A stretch of DNA of 64,000 nt, from positions 1-64,000 of the forward strand of contig JAURVB010003446.1 of assembly GCA_033002965.1 (NCBI GenBank). Direction: 5' to 3'. The notes beneath the pieces are model-generated. The model worked only from the letters and a program-made list of their open reading frames with translations. It did not search any database and had not been told where the DNA came from. The stretch comes from Piper betle (lineage: Eukaryota; Streptophyta; Magnoliopsida; Piperales; Piperaceae). Below are positions 1 to 11,036 of the stretch, one piece after another; positions within the stretch are counted from its first letter, which is position 1; each line of letters begins with the position of its first letter. Made by a program: the position numbers and the translations under genes.

Positions 1-83
1 CAGAGAACATATGCCAAGAGTTGGATCTGATACCACTCTTGCATCGAGAACATATGCCAAGAGTTGGTCTCTGATACCACTAC
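1..83 (-). mobile_element. Start of the internal region of a minus-strand LTR retroelement, with duplicated primer-binding site
   Basis: Read on the minus strand, the LTR at 84-2929 ends in CA and is followed by GTAGTGGTATCAGAGACC. This matches the plant initiator-Met tRNA primer site TGGTATCAGA. The same stretch of about 45 bases occurs twice in tandem here (gagaacatatgccaagagtt at about 5 and again at about 45), each copy ending in a primer-site-like GATACCAC. The rest of the element lies outside the window to the left. Confidence 0.75.
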
Positions 84-1789
84 TGTAACACCCCGTTTCG
101 GCTCACCCGTGAACCGACCCGGAAATGTCACCGGCGACCGAACCGTTCGCTAATCTACTCGATTCGGTTAAGCCGACCAGGATCTACTCTCGGCGTTTCA
201 AGATGGAGATGCAAATGTGAAATGCATGAATGGGAACAATTGGGTTCTAACGTAGTCCTACATGCATGCTATGATGTACAAGCAAAGATAAGACAAAACA
301 ATAAATGCGAAACCAAAAGAAAATATATACTATTTTATAAAAATACGATAACACATAATAATCTACCATGACATACAATCATTATCTCATTCATTTTTAC
401 CTGAGCCGAGTCTGAACTCCAAGGCTCCCTACTCATTCATATTTATCAGTTCATTTCATAACAAGTAATTCACTCAAGCAAACACATCAAAATTATCATT
501 CACGTAGCAATAACACACCGTCATTATAGATTACACGCGGCAGGTACATGTGTGCGCGGTTCCGTGCTGCTCCTCCGCAGTCCCGACAGCTTTCATCGCT
601 CGCATTTCTCACCTACATATATATAGAAAAACCGTCAGTAACGAGTGTTACCGGCCCGGAAAATAACTAATATCAATCTGGCACAGGAGAGCAAACTCTC
701 CTGTTGAATGAAAACCATATACTTCCTCAAGAACTCTCATCAGGGCACATACGGGAGCCGTCGCCCTCGGGTCGACAGCGTCCCCCTATCTTTCACATTC
801 TCATGCCTCGGCCATTTCTCTATTGCTTCTCGCGTCAAATCTCATTCCTTTCCGCCCTCTGCACCTTCCATATTACTCCTGGCCTTGAGCACGAAGGCCG
901 AGTACTCTCAGGCAGTCGCCTTCAGTACCCTTTGAAACCACAAGTCTAGACATGCGCTGCAATGCAGTACCCGTGAACCTCCACACTTCTCCGGGTTTGA
1001 GGAACTCAAAGGTGGAGTTGTCAGGATCCCTCGGGAATGAAACGGCCCGCACACCATTCCAGAGCCCACTATCGACACACACGTGCCCGCTCGCGTAGCA
1101 CGGTAGTCGGATTTCCCTCATTCAGTCTCTCACAAAAACACGAAAACTATACATATATATAGGTCTGGGTTGGGATTTATACAATAGGCCCGAAGGCAAC
1201 GTGAGCTGGATCTGAAGTTCGAAAACAAACTCGAGGGATCTCATCCTCGAGGGTTATTAATCCGGAAAATCGTTGGCTAAATGGCCCGAGTTAAGTGGGA
1301 TTCGATAAAACGCCACTTAACTCGTCCTGCACATAATAAATCAAATACACAAGAGAGTAGCGTAAATCAGAGAACGAGTCCTAAACGGACCTGGTAGAAG
1401 CTCCAAACGGGTCCACGCGCCTAGGCGGCGAGCTCCTACACCGTACCTACACAATCAAGCTAAAAACTAACGCCCGCATGATGAATCACACATCCTATAG
1501 CATACACACACAATCAACACAATCACGCATCAATCAACACACATCAACCTATATCAATTCTAGCAAGTCTACTTAGGTTAGTTTGCATTAATCATGATCA
1601 TTACCTAGTTACCCTAATTGGTTTCTTAACCTCCATTTTTAACACCACTTAATCAACAATTTCATATTTTATCCTTAATCAAATCTACATTTATATATAT
1701 TATTATAACACACAATTCACCAATCCTAGCATGTAATTCTAATAATCAATACTTTAAAAAAATTAAATTAAAATAAATTATACCTCGCG

Positions 1790-2480
1790 TCGTCGAAAAT
1801 CGGCGACGGCTAGGGTTCCCGTTTCGTGGCTCGAAACTCGAATTCGGCGCCTAGCGGCGTCCGAAGTCCGATCAGATTGGACCGGGTGCGTTCGGCGGAT
1901 GATCCGGCGAATTTCCCACGAATCCAATTTTCCGGCGGTTCCGGCGGTTTTCCGGCGAGTGTCGGCGGTTTTCCGGCGGATTCCGACGGTTTTCCGGCGA
2001 TGATTCGGGACAGGGCAATCAGGGGGTCTATCGGCACCAGCTCGACGAGCTCGGTCCGATGGTGGTGTCAAACAGGGTAACCGAGGCGGCGATGGCCGTC
2101 GACGGCGGCGTCGAAAATGGGCGGCGGCGGCGGCGTGCTCCGATCGGGGCTCCGGCCGGCCTCGACGGCGCTCGGGATGGTGGGGGAAATGTCGGCGACG
2201 GCGAGGGGGTGGTCGTCGGGGTCACAGCGGCGGCGGCGCGGCCCGGACGGCGGCGGAATCCGGCTCGAAGTGGCGACGGCCGAGGTGGTTTCGTGGGGTC
2301 GATTCCGGCGTCGCTGGCGGCGAGACGGTGGCCGGGGTGGGTCGTGGCGGCACGGCGACGGCACGGCAAGGCGGGGCGGCGTTGATCGGCGGCAGTACGA
2401 CGTCGGCGGCGGCGGCGACGACAGTGGCGGCGAGGGTTTGGGTGAAGAAGGGTCGGGAGGGAGAAAAATACCCTCAATGG
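1790..2480. other. GC/CpG-rich core of the LTR with a short minisatellite
   Basis: This roughly 690-base segment is strongly enriched in C, G and CpG. A degenerate repeat built on ttttccggcgg with a period of about 20 occupies about 1928-2003. Several overlapping open frames occur on both strands, mostly runs of Arg, Pro and Ala without recognisable domains, as expected from composition alone. The equivalent GC-rich zone is seen in the solo LTR (about 8130-8720) and, expanded by tandem duplication, at 43200-44130. Abundant intact CpG suggests that this copy is fairly young. Confidence 0.6.
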
Positions 2481-2898
2481 CAGTTTCGTAAATAAGTATT
2501 GACTCGATTCCTACTCGAGTCAAAATAATATCTAGTTCGTAATAAATTCTAAAAAAATCTAGAAAAATATGGAAAAATTCCATAAAATAAAACAAACACA
2601 ACAACATCCAAATGACATGCTCTATAACTAATAACCCACCCGAATATAATCCAACGCGTCCTAACGCGTTATTCGGCCTAAAACTATTTCTACGATCAAA
2701 CATATAAAAAGAAAAAAATACTGCATACTTTCATATATTCAGATAACTCGTATCTCACCATCTTCTCGACGTTATCATCATATATTCAGGTACACCTGAC
2801 TCTCATCGCTCATAACTCACGGCTGGTCTCGACTCAGCACGCGGTTCATGAAACTGACTCGACTCGAACCAACGGTCGAACCGACTGGTTCGGTAACG

Positions 2899-2928
2899 TA
2901 AAACCCTGACTCGAGTCACGGGTTTTAC
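2899..2928. repeat. Near-perfect 30-bp palindrome at the outer end of the LTR
   Basis: The sequence GTAAAACCC, an inner TGACTCGAGTCA palindrome and GGGTTTTAC form an almost perfect hairpin at the start of the minus-strand LTR. The solo LTR at 7463 has the same arms around a different loop (GTAAAACCC ... GGGTTTAC), so the hairpin arms are conserved between copies while the loop is not. Confidence 0.7.
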
Positions 2929-2929
2929 A

Positions 2930-4231
2930 GTATTTCTGGATTAATAACCCTCGAGAATGAGATCCCTCGAGTTTGTTTTTGAAACTCAGATCTAGCTCAC
3001 GATGCCTTCAGGCCTATTATATTGAATTCCCCACCCAGTCCTATGTACATGTAGTTTTTACATTTTCAGCGAGATGTGAGACAAGGGAAAACCAATATTC
3101 ATGTCTTGAGATAGGGCGTGTGTTCATCAAAGCGGGCTTTGGAATTGGTGAACGTTCGTTCCATTCCTGAGGGATTCTGATAACTCCACCTTTGGAGTTC
3201 CTCAAATCTGGAGAAGTGTGGAGGTTTGCGGCAACTGCTATGCAACGCACATATATAGGCTTGTGGCTTAAAAGGATACTGAAGGCGTATGCTTGAGAGT
3301 ACTTAGCCTCTGTATTCAAGGCCAAGAGTGATGCAGAGGATGTAGAGGGCTAGCAGAGAAAGAGAATGATTTTCCAGTGCTATCGATAGTTTCAAGTAGT
3401 CAATGTATGAGGATGAGATAGAAAGGGGATATTGTCATGCGAGGTCCACAGTTGCCATAATTACCCTTATGAGAGTTCTATGAGGAAGAGTAATGAGGTT
3501 TTCATTCAACAAGATGGTCAACTCTCTTGTGTTGGTTTATTACTAGTTATTTTTGGATTGATAACACTCGTTACTGACGTCTTTTTGTTATATATGTAGG
3601 TGAGAACTGCGAGGAATGATCTTTGTCAGGACTAAAAAGGAGCAGCTTTGAAATCATACACACATATACCTGCCGAGTGTAACTAGTGATAATGATGTGT
3701 ATTGAACTGTGTGAATGATGAGGTTTAAATGATATTATATGAATTGTTATAAATATCTTGCATGTGAATGAAGTAGAGAATGAGAAAATGAATAGGTGAG
3801 CAATGGAGTTTAGACTCGGCTCATATGATGAGAAAAGTAAGGGTAAATATACGCTTATTGTAAAAACACATCATAAATAAAAATGTTGTGGTTTTTATTT
3901 TTATTGTTATAAATATATGCTTATTATTGTTGACAGGGTGGTCTCTATTGCATTTTTAAGGGAGACTATCCGTTTTGCTTTAAAATATATATTTCTTTTA
4001 AACTTTTCGTTCGTTTGGTTTGTTTGTATGCTTACTTGTATATCATAGCATAAATGTAGGACAATGTTAGAACCGAAGTATCTCATCCATACTTTGTATG
4101 TTACATCACCGTCTTGAGATACTGAGGGTAGATCCAGGTTGGCTTAACCAAATCAAGTAAATTAGTGAACAGTTCGGTCGCTAGTAACATTTTTGGGTTG
4201 GTACACGGGTGAATCGAAACGGGGTGTTGCA
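2930..4231 (+). mobile_element. 3' portion of a plus-strand LTR of the same family, interrupted by the minus-strand element
   Basis: From ctggattaataaccctcgag (2937) to cggggtgttgca (4231), this segment is the reverse complement, in the same order, of 1262 down to 84. Shared landmarks are taacactcgttactgac near 3567, the tatatatgtaggtgagaa block near 3590 and the terminal cggggtgtt. Homology starts right at the 2929/2930 boundary, which indicates that the minus-strand element inserted into this LTR. The missing 5' part should lie left of the window. It ends TGCA instead of TTACA. No primer site follows, so this may be a 3' LTR or a solo LTR. Confidence 0.72.
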
Positions 4232-7200
4232 TTAAATGTTAGGCCTTCATTTTTTTTTTCAAAGTGTCCATCAATATTTCAATTCAACCTTTTATTAGTT
4301 ATATTTTTGAATTAAATTTATATTCAAGAAAGTGGGAGACTAAACTATATAGCCACAAAAGATGATGTAAATTTGCAAATATCATCAATTTTAAGTGTCC
4401 AAATTTTATTTTGTGACAAGAATTGAAAGCTAATGGACTTGAAAATGGAATTGATAACAATGTTTATATAGATTGTTATAAACGACACTTACATTTAGTA
4501 GTACTTTGTGTATATAATTTTATGTACTTTATGTATATAAAATATTTTAAAATATACTTTATGTGCATATTTTTTTATTCTTTGTGTATAGTAATATATA
4601 ATGCATTTTGTATAAATATACTTTTTTGTACACTTTGTGTATATAAATAGTAAATATACTTTGTGTATATAAATAGTAAATATACTTTGTGTATATAAAT
4701 AGTAAATGTACTTTGTGTACATAATTTAGAAATGTATTTATTGTACATTAATTGACGCATATGAGTAATGTTATTTGATGTTACTAATAGTAAATTAATA
4801 ATCAATCGGTTCAAGTAAAGAGTAAAGAAAATATACAATTTTTTACATATGTTGCACAAAATGATTATTTAATTTATGAAGTGAAGTATAAATTAAGTGA
4901 GGGTTCTTAGTTGATAGATTATTTGTTAATCTCATCTACAACTTAGTCGCTCAAATTTGATTTAGATATAATTATTAAACATGTGGGCAAGTAGACGGTG
5001 ATTGCGAGCATGGCTCAATGTTTGATGCTATGTCACATAGTTAATTATTAATATCTATATGGTTATTTGATACAAATTCTTTGTGTTAGTAAATTCTTTT
5101 ACCCGAATAGGTGTTTCTTTGTTAAACACTTATCGCTTGTCCTCAATCTTTTTTCAAGGATATTAATGATTACTTTTGAATTATATTAGTTCAGATACAA
5201 TTATAATTGTGGATATTTGCATAGATTATTTTTTATAATGATCATAAAGTTTGAGCAATGATTTATTAGTATATATTTCAGTTACACCATATAGTTATGA
5301 TCATCGTGAAATAATTGACCGATAAAGGTATTTCAAAACCTTTAATAAACATGCATTTAAATTATTCCTAGTTTTAATTTTTTTGATGAGTTTAAAACTA
5401 GAACCAAACTTCCATTAGATTAAATAATTTTACATCTTCACCCTATTTTTTAAGGGTAGGGCATTAAAGTGATCATATTTATCGGTTAATTTATTCATTT
5501 AATTTAGTATTTAAATGATTTTGTATCATTATGAAGTATTTTGTTGCTTCTTTTATTTTTGTCATACGACTGAAAATATAATAAATACCAAATATTTCTT
5601 GTGTATGGTGCAAAACTATTTTTTTAATTAGTTTAGAGAAATAATGTGAAAATAAGGATAGTTGTTTATCAATTAAAATATTCTATAAGTTTTGTTACAA
5701 ACTAGAGTTATAGAAATGAAGAACAAAATCCATATTTTATAGTTAAGTTCATCATTACACGATGGGATTTTCAATTATATTTTCAGTAATATCCTATTAA
5801 GTGGAAACAATGATACTTAGCCAAATGTCTTCATATCAACAATTTTTACGATGCACGCTTTGTATTTTTGTTTTAGTCGGATGATGACTTTGAAAACCGT
5901 ATATCTATGTTCACATCTCGACTTATTTTTTAAGAGGTTGAGTAATAATATTTACCCTTTGTAAATAGTTGAACATTTTTTTACAATATTTATATGTAAA
6001 CATATAATAAGAATGAGATTGATATGGAGATATCATAATCCATAATTTGATTAATTAAATTTTCATTTACTATGAAAGATTTTGAGATTTATGATATTTT
6101 ATAATATCAACCTTTACAAAGATATGGTTGATGATTGAGATTTAATCCGAGTGCGAGCAATACAAAATGATATCACGTACAACTCTTAGCGAGTATATTT
6201 ATATAAATATTAAAACACAGTATTTGTTGATGTGATTTTATATTTTCTAAAGTGATGAAATCTTATTTTGAATTGTTGGAAGATGATGGAAGCATAAATG
6301 TAATCCATGAATATAAAATGAAGTCTTTAAACTTCGTGTGGATATAACTAGACGGTTGATTAATTAATTTTTTTAAAGTCAAGTGACGCCTGCATTTATC
6401 TTTGTTGTACAAGAGTATCTTTTGTGATATCTAACGATCGTTAATTCTCAAATTAGCCATATTTTTCCTTATAATTAATGAAATAAATGAAGCCTTTCAA
6501 TGGTATGATGGATTCAAGATTTTTATATTAGTTGCAAGAATTATGAAAAATCATTATGAGCATTTAATGTACTCCGATAAATGGTCCATATTTAATTGTC
6601 ATCCAAAATTATGAATTTTTATAATAATTCTTCAAAGATCAGTTGTGATCTCATGTTATGATATATGATATCATAATTGATGTGCTATAATGTTGGCTAG
6701 ATTTGAAAATTGGTCTTTATCTTTTTAGTAAGATAAATAATCTTTTATTTGAAAATTAAGGACATGTGAGCACTAATTGATTTATACTTTGTGTTAAAAT
6801 CAACATAAGTACTAATTGATCTATATTTTGTGTTAAAAGTGACACAAGTACAAAAAGATTTGATGTAAATATAACTTATACATTGGGTTATATTATTTAT
6901 GATAAATGCCTAATTTAGTGTTTTGCATTTAATGTAGACTTTAGTATTCTACAAGATAGTACAGTATGAAATAATTTGGTTATAATAGTTTTATTCGCTA
7001 TTAAGGAATTATTTCATTTTGAAAGAAGACAATCTGGATGTTCTTGTGAAACATATAATTTTAATCTCATATGCTAAATAAATGATATCTTGAATAATAT
7101 TACTTTTGACAGTATTATTTTGATGAAATTTTATGTTATCACATAAAAGGTCTCATTTATTGAGATATATAAATTTTTAAAAAATGGTATTTTATGATAA

Positions 7201-7457
7201 TATTTGAAATGTTAAAATAAACATACATAATTGATTATGTGTTCATCAAAACTTGCAATGATTTTGCATAATGTATATTCACTAACACAAAGAATAGTAT
7301 GTCAAATGGGATGACTAACTTTCTCACCAAGCATCACCTCTAATATTTGAGTAGCATTGAGAGATGAAACATCAATACTTAAAGTCATGTATGTCGCCTT
7401 AATAAAAGATTGAGATGAAACCATTTTTGAAAATAGTCGATGTAGTTTCCCACAACT
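4232..7457. other. AT-rich gene-free stretch
   Basis: The stretch is very AT-rich and C-poor and has no plausible coding exon. Three to four copies of a 27-bp unit (ctttgtgtatataaatagta plus a few bases) occur at about 4635-4725, with more degenerate relatives of the unit from about 4500. The remainder may be old, deaminated transposon sequence, but I recognise no termini. Confidence 0.5.
4635..4725. repeat. 27-bp tandem repeat, about 3.5 units
   Basis: The unit ctttgtgtatataaatagta plus about seven bases is repeated head to tail three times, followed by a partial fourth copy. Open frames over it, rich in Tyr and Ile, are a consequence of the repeat. Confidence 0.75.
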
Positions 7458-7462
7458 ATAAT

Positions 7463-9876
7463 TGTAAAACCCCAACTTCGGGTTATGGGTTTACCTGACT
7501 GTAGTTTTTTCGGTTCGGATAAGTATCGAGTTGGTTCAAACGAGCTCAAGTCAGACTAGTTTGCAGACTACAAGTATAGGCCCAGAGGGCTGTATGATCA
7601 TGTTACAATGGCAGAGTATGCCTGACATGGAAATGATAGTTTCAGTATGATATAGTAGAATACGAGTTATCAGTATATACACAAGGTATACATATGATTT
7701 TTATGAGTTAGCCAAGGTTTTGGGCGTAGATCGATGTCGTTGAAGCATTTAGTATATGTTTGGCATTTTCAGGGTATCTCATTTACATGCATCATATGGT
7801 TTTCGAACTATCAGATTGCCCCTTTTGGCCCAGCTTGATTGGGTCGTAGGTTTTCATCCGATTGAGTTCAGGGCTCGGGGCTTATTTAGCCTTTTTACCT
7901 CGATTTCAGCATATATAGTTACTTTTAGGACTCAAGTCAATTTTGATTTTGGACGGTCTCGATATGAGCTTTCCATCTATATGTATATTGCATATACCCA
8001 TAGGTGGGTCCCATTAGAGGGCAATTTGTTAGACATTAAGATCATGCAACGTGACAAGATCTGGGCCATCAACGTTAGCCCTAGCTTTACCATATTATTT
8101 ATCATAGATTTCCCATGATTCCATAGTTACACCCCTAGCGCCACCGTAACTTCGGCTCACCACCAACGAGTCTTTGCCTCGCCCTTGGCCACGGGACCAA
8201 TACCCCCATGACCGCCTTACGGCTAGCTTTTCATTCTTACCACTCATGACCACCGGTCAACTCAATTTCTGTTGCCGCCACTGCTACCTTTCGGGCCATT
8301 TTTTGACGCCGACGAACCACCTCCGACCAATCCAACCACCCACGTAGCTTCATATTGCCGAGATCTCCATTTTGAGATAACCCACAATGACCACCATGGC
8401 CGGGATCGCCGCCGTCGGCGTCATCCCACCCAACCACGATATTGCCCTCTTTCATGCCATTTTCCTACCAGCCACCGGCCAGACTCCTTTGATAGTCACC
8501 ACCATCATATTCCTCATCACATGGGCCGTTGATCCTGACCAGTAGCGACCCCAGCTGCGCAGCCATCGGCATTTTTTGGCAACGGACACCGCAGCCCCTC
8601 ATTTACCCCGTTTACCCGCTGCCCACGTTTGCGTTCGCCTGGCCGTGCACAAGTCCGCCTACCCATTCTCGAGTCATGTCCATCATGCCCGCCTAGTTAA
8701 CCCGGCCCATTTTCCAGTTAAACCAGACCGAGTTGGTTCAATTCAATTTGGTTTAGTTCAGTCTAGTTCAGCTCATTTTTTACTGTTTTTAGTAATTCGA
8801 GAACCCATGTATTAGTTTACATGCATATTTACATGATTTAGAATGTTTGTATGTTATGATTATATAGAGAGACATCAGTATTTTACTCAGCAATGGGTTT
8901 CGATGTAGGTTATGGAGTTCGAGCTAGTCGTAGATGTGCCGATGTGCTTAGAGCTTGGACCACAGGTCTCTAGGACTCCCTCTCTGCTTGACTCCTTGGC
9001 TGTAGAGTTTAATTGTATTTTAGACGTAGGACAACATCGGAGGTGTTTTATCGGATCCCTTCTATGTCAGGCCATTTAGTTGTGTTTTTACACATGTTTA
9101 ATAAAACTACAAGGATGAGATCCATTGTTGGTTTTTGATTTGAAGCTCTAGAAATATATAATATAAGTCTCTTCCCTAAACCTATTATATAAGTACGTGT
9201 ATTTTTACAGATTTCATGAATAAGAGAGTGGTGGTATCAAGATATGTATGGACTGCACACTAGTACTCCTTCAAACCCTAAGGTAGTACGATGTATGAGG
9301 GTACTACGTAACGTAGCACATTTTCAGAATTTGTGGCACTAACTTAATTGTTCTTTTTGCCACTTGAGTACCGTGGGAGGTGAAATATGGAAGATGTGAG
9401 GGCGTAAGCGTTGTATGTATGAATATGAATATAAGCCGTGTATGCGAGCGGACACTTGTTTAAGTATGTTTGTTTACCGCCCATAGTGAGGCAATTTTAA
9501 AGTTTCATAAGTTTCTGTGGGTAATAAAATACTTATTTGCTAGTTTGTACTAGTTATTTTTCGTACCAGTAACACTTGTTACAGGCATTTTTCATATTAT
9601 ATATATAGGTCGTGAAATTTGAGCTGACTTTGGTGGGAGGACAGATAAACACTACACACACTTGAGCTCAGCGCTATTATTTTGTTCTTAGTTTTATTTA
9701 TATTTGATGTGTTTTGGCACATATTTGATAATGTCTTTCATTCTCATGACACCAAACGAGTTGTACTGATCTATTTTATCAATCGAGTATTACCGACCAA
9801 TAACTTTAAACATGATTCGATTCGATCGTAACATTTCTGATTCGGTTATCATGTAAACCGAAATTGGAGTGTTACA
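7463..9876 (+). mobile_element. Solo LTR (2,414 bp) with 5-bp target-site duplication ATAAT
   Basis: The element begins TGTAAAACCCC and ends GGAGTGTTACA. It is flanked by ATAAT at 7458-7462 and again at 9877-9881. A TG...CA element with a perfect 5-bp duplication and no internal region fits a solo LTR left by recombination between two LTRs. It is collinear with the LTR at 84-2929 read on the minus strand: the 5' hairpin arms, a GC-rich core (about 8130-8720), and the 3' block with agttatttttcgtaccagta near 9550 and tatatataggtcgtgaa near 9600. The frame at 7756-8118 lies inside it and has no recognised domain. Confidence 0.85.
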
Positions 9877-9881
9877 ATAAT

Positions 9882-11036
9882 CCCATATAACTGAACATGA
9901 GATTTAGACAATTGCATTAGTAGTAATTGTGCTAGTTGTCTCAGGTTAATTACATGAGTGGGAATTGAAGTTAAATCTATATGGTGTTAATAAAGGACAT
10001 ACGTTTTATGTGAGTTATTTTCTATGTGAATCTATCCACCATAACATATGATTCATACCACATGTATTATTACAACGAAGAGGATAGTGGAAGAATAATC
10101 TATCCTTCTCCACTGAGTGAGATTCTCGAAACAGAACTGCTTCTTAGTACCCTTAGTTATTTTCAACTATATTTGAGATAGTAAAACAATGTTTCTTTCT
10201 CTAGTTTGCTATGTGCAGTCATAATAATTCAGTAATAAAGGGCATGTCTAAAAAAGTGATCATTTTGCATATCAAAAGTAATATGAATGTAAAAAAAACA
10301 CTATTATAAACTATATCTAAGTCTAGACCATCATAAAATCTTTGTGACTGAATAATGTAGATACAAGTAATAAAGTAAAATAATTTGAGGGATATATAAT
10401 CTTTACTAATAGTATAGGATATAATGATTGTATATAAGCTACCACATATCGCTAACAAGTGTATAATTTGAACTCCTATTTGTCTATACTTACAAGATGC
10501 ACGACCTACTTGTTATATAAAAAACTCTTTTAAAACACTGTTACGCATTTTAATCTGCGAGTAAAAGATTTTTTTGTGGAGACACCGGTAAAGAATAAAC
10601 TCACCAAATCAATCAAAAATTTAATTTTAAATTAATAAAATATTATGTTCTAATATTTATTTTATCAATTAATTTGAAATAATAAAAAAAATTTATAAAT
10701 ATTATATCTTTTCTCTAATGTCAACAAGAGAAATAATAATAAATTACAATGTTTTCAAAAGAAAAGAGATATAAGTCATGAAAAATAAACTTTTTTCTTG
10801 TGATCAAGTATTGACTTGTGAACATAGTGATTCTTGTCTAATGATCTATTTAGCAGAAAGATAAATTTTCTTATCTTATTTATAGTTTATCATCTATATT
10901 TAAATTTATACATTATGATCGAATGTCTCCCCGTGAAGGCCACTGTTGTTACCCAAATACATCTACAAATGCGCTTGCGGAAGCAAACAGCAATCATGAA
11001 TGCCAATCATTCAAGAAATCTTTTCAAATTGAAAAG
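9882..11036. other. AT-rich intergenic stretch; nothing recognised
   Basis: I see no coding exon, RNA gene or clear repeat here. The last few hundred bases would contain the 3' UTR of the minus-strand aminotransferase gene that ends at 11037. Confidence 0.4.

Larger units (their letters stand above)
84..2929 (-). mobile_element. Complete LTR (about 2.85 kb) of a minus-strand retrotransposon
   Basis: The segment begins TGTAACACCCC and ends GGTTTTACA, so it has TG...CA ends. A tRNA-Met primer site lies directly outside its left end, which makes this the 5' LTR of a minus-strand element. Long LTRs with such ends and this primer site are typical of Ty3/gypsy elements of the Tekay/Del type, but no polymerase is visible here, so the lineage is an inference. 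Homologous sequence recurs in inverted orientation at 2930-4231, in a solo LTR at 7463-9876 and, decayed, at about 42340-44700. The middle (about 1790-2480) is very GC- and CpG-rich, in contrast to the AT-rich flanks, and gives long frames on both strands that I do not regard as genes. Confidence 0.82.

Noticed and set aside
1778..2703. Long overlapping frames on both strands (up to 211 codons) in the GC-rich region
   Set aside because: They lie inside the LTR and consist of Arg/Pro/Ala-rich composition without domains, and equivalent frames occur on both strands.
7756..8118. 120-codon frame
   Set aside because: It lies wholly inside the solo LTR and shows no recognised protein.
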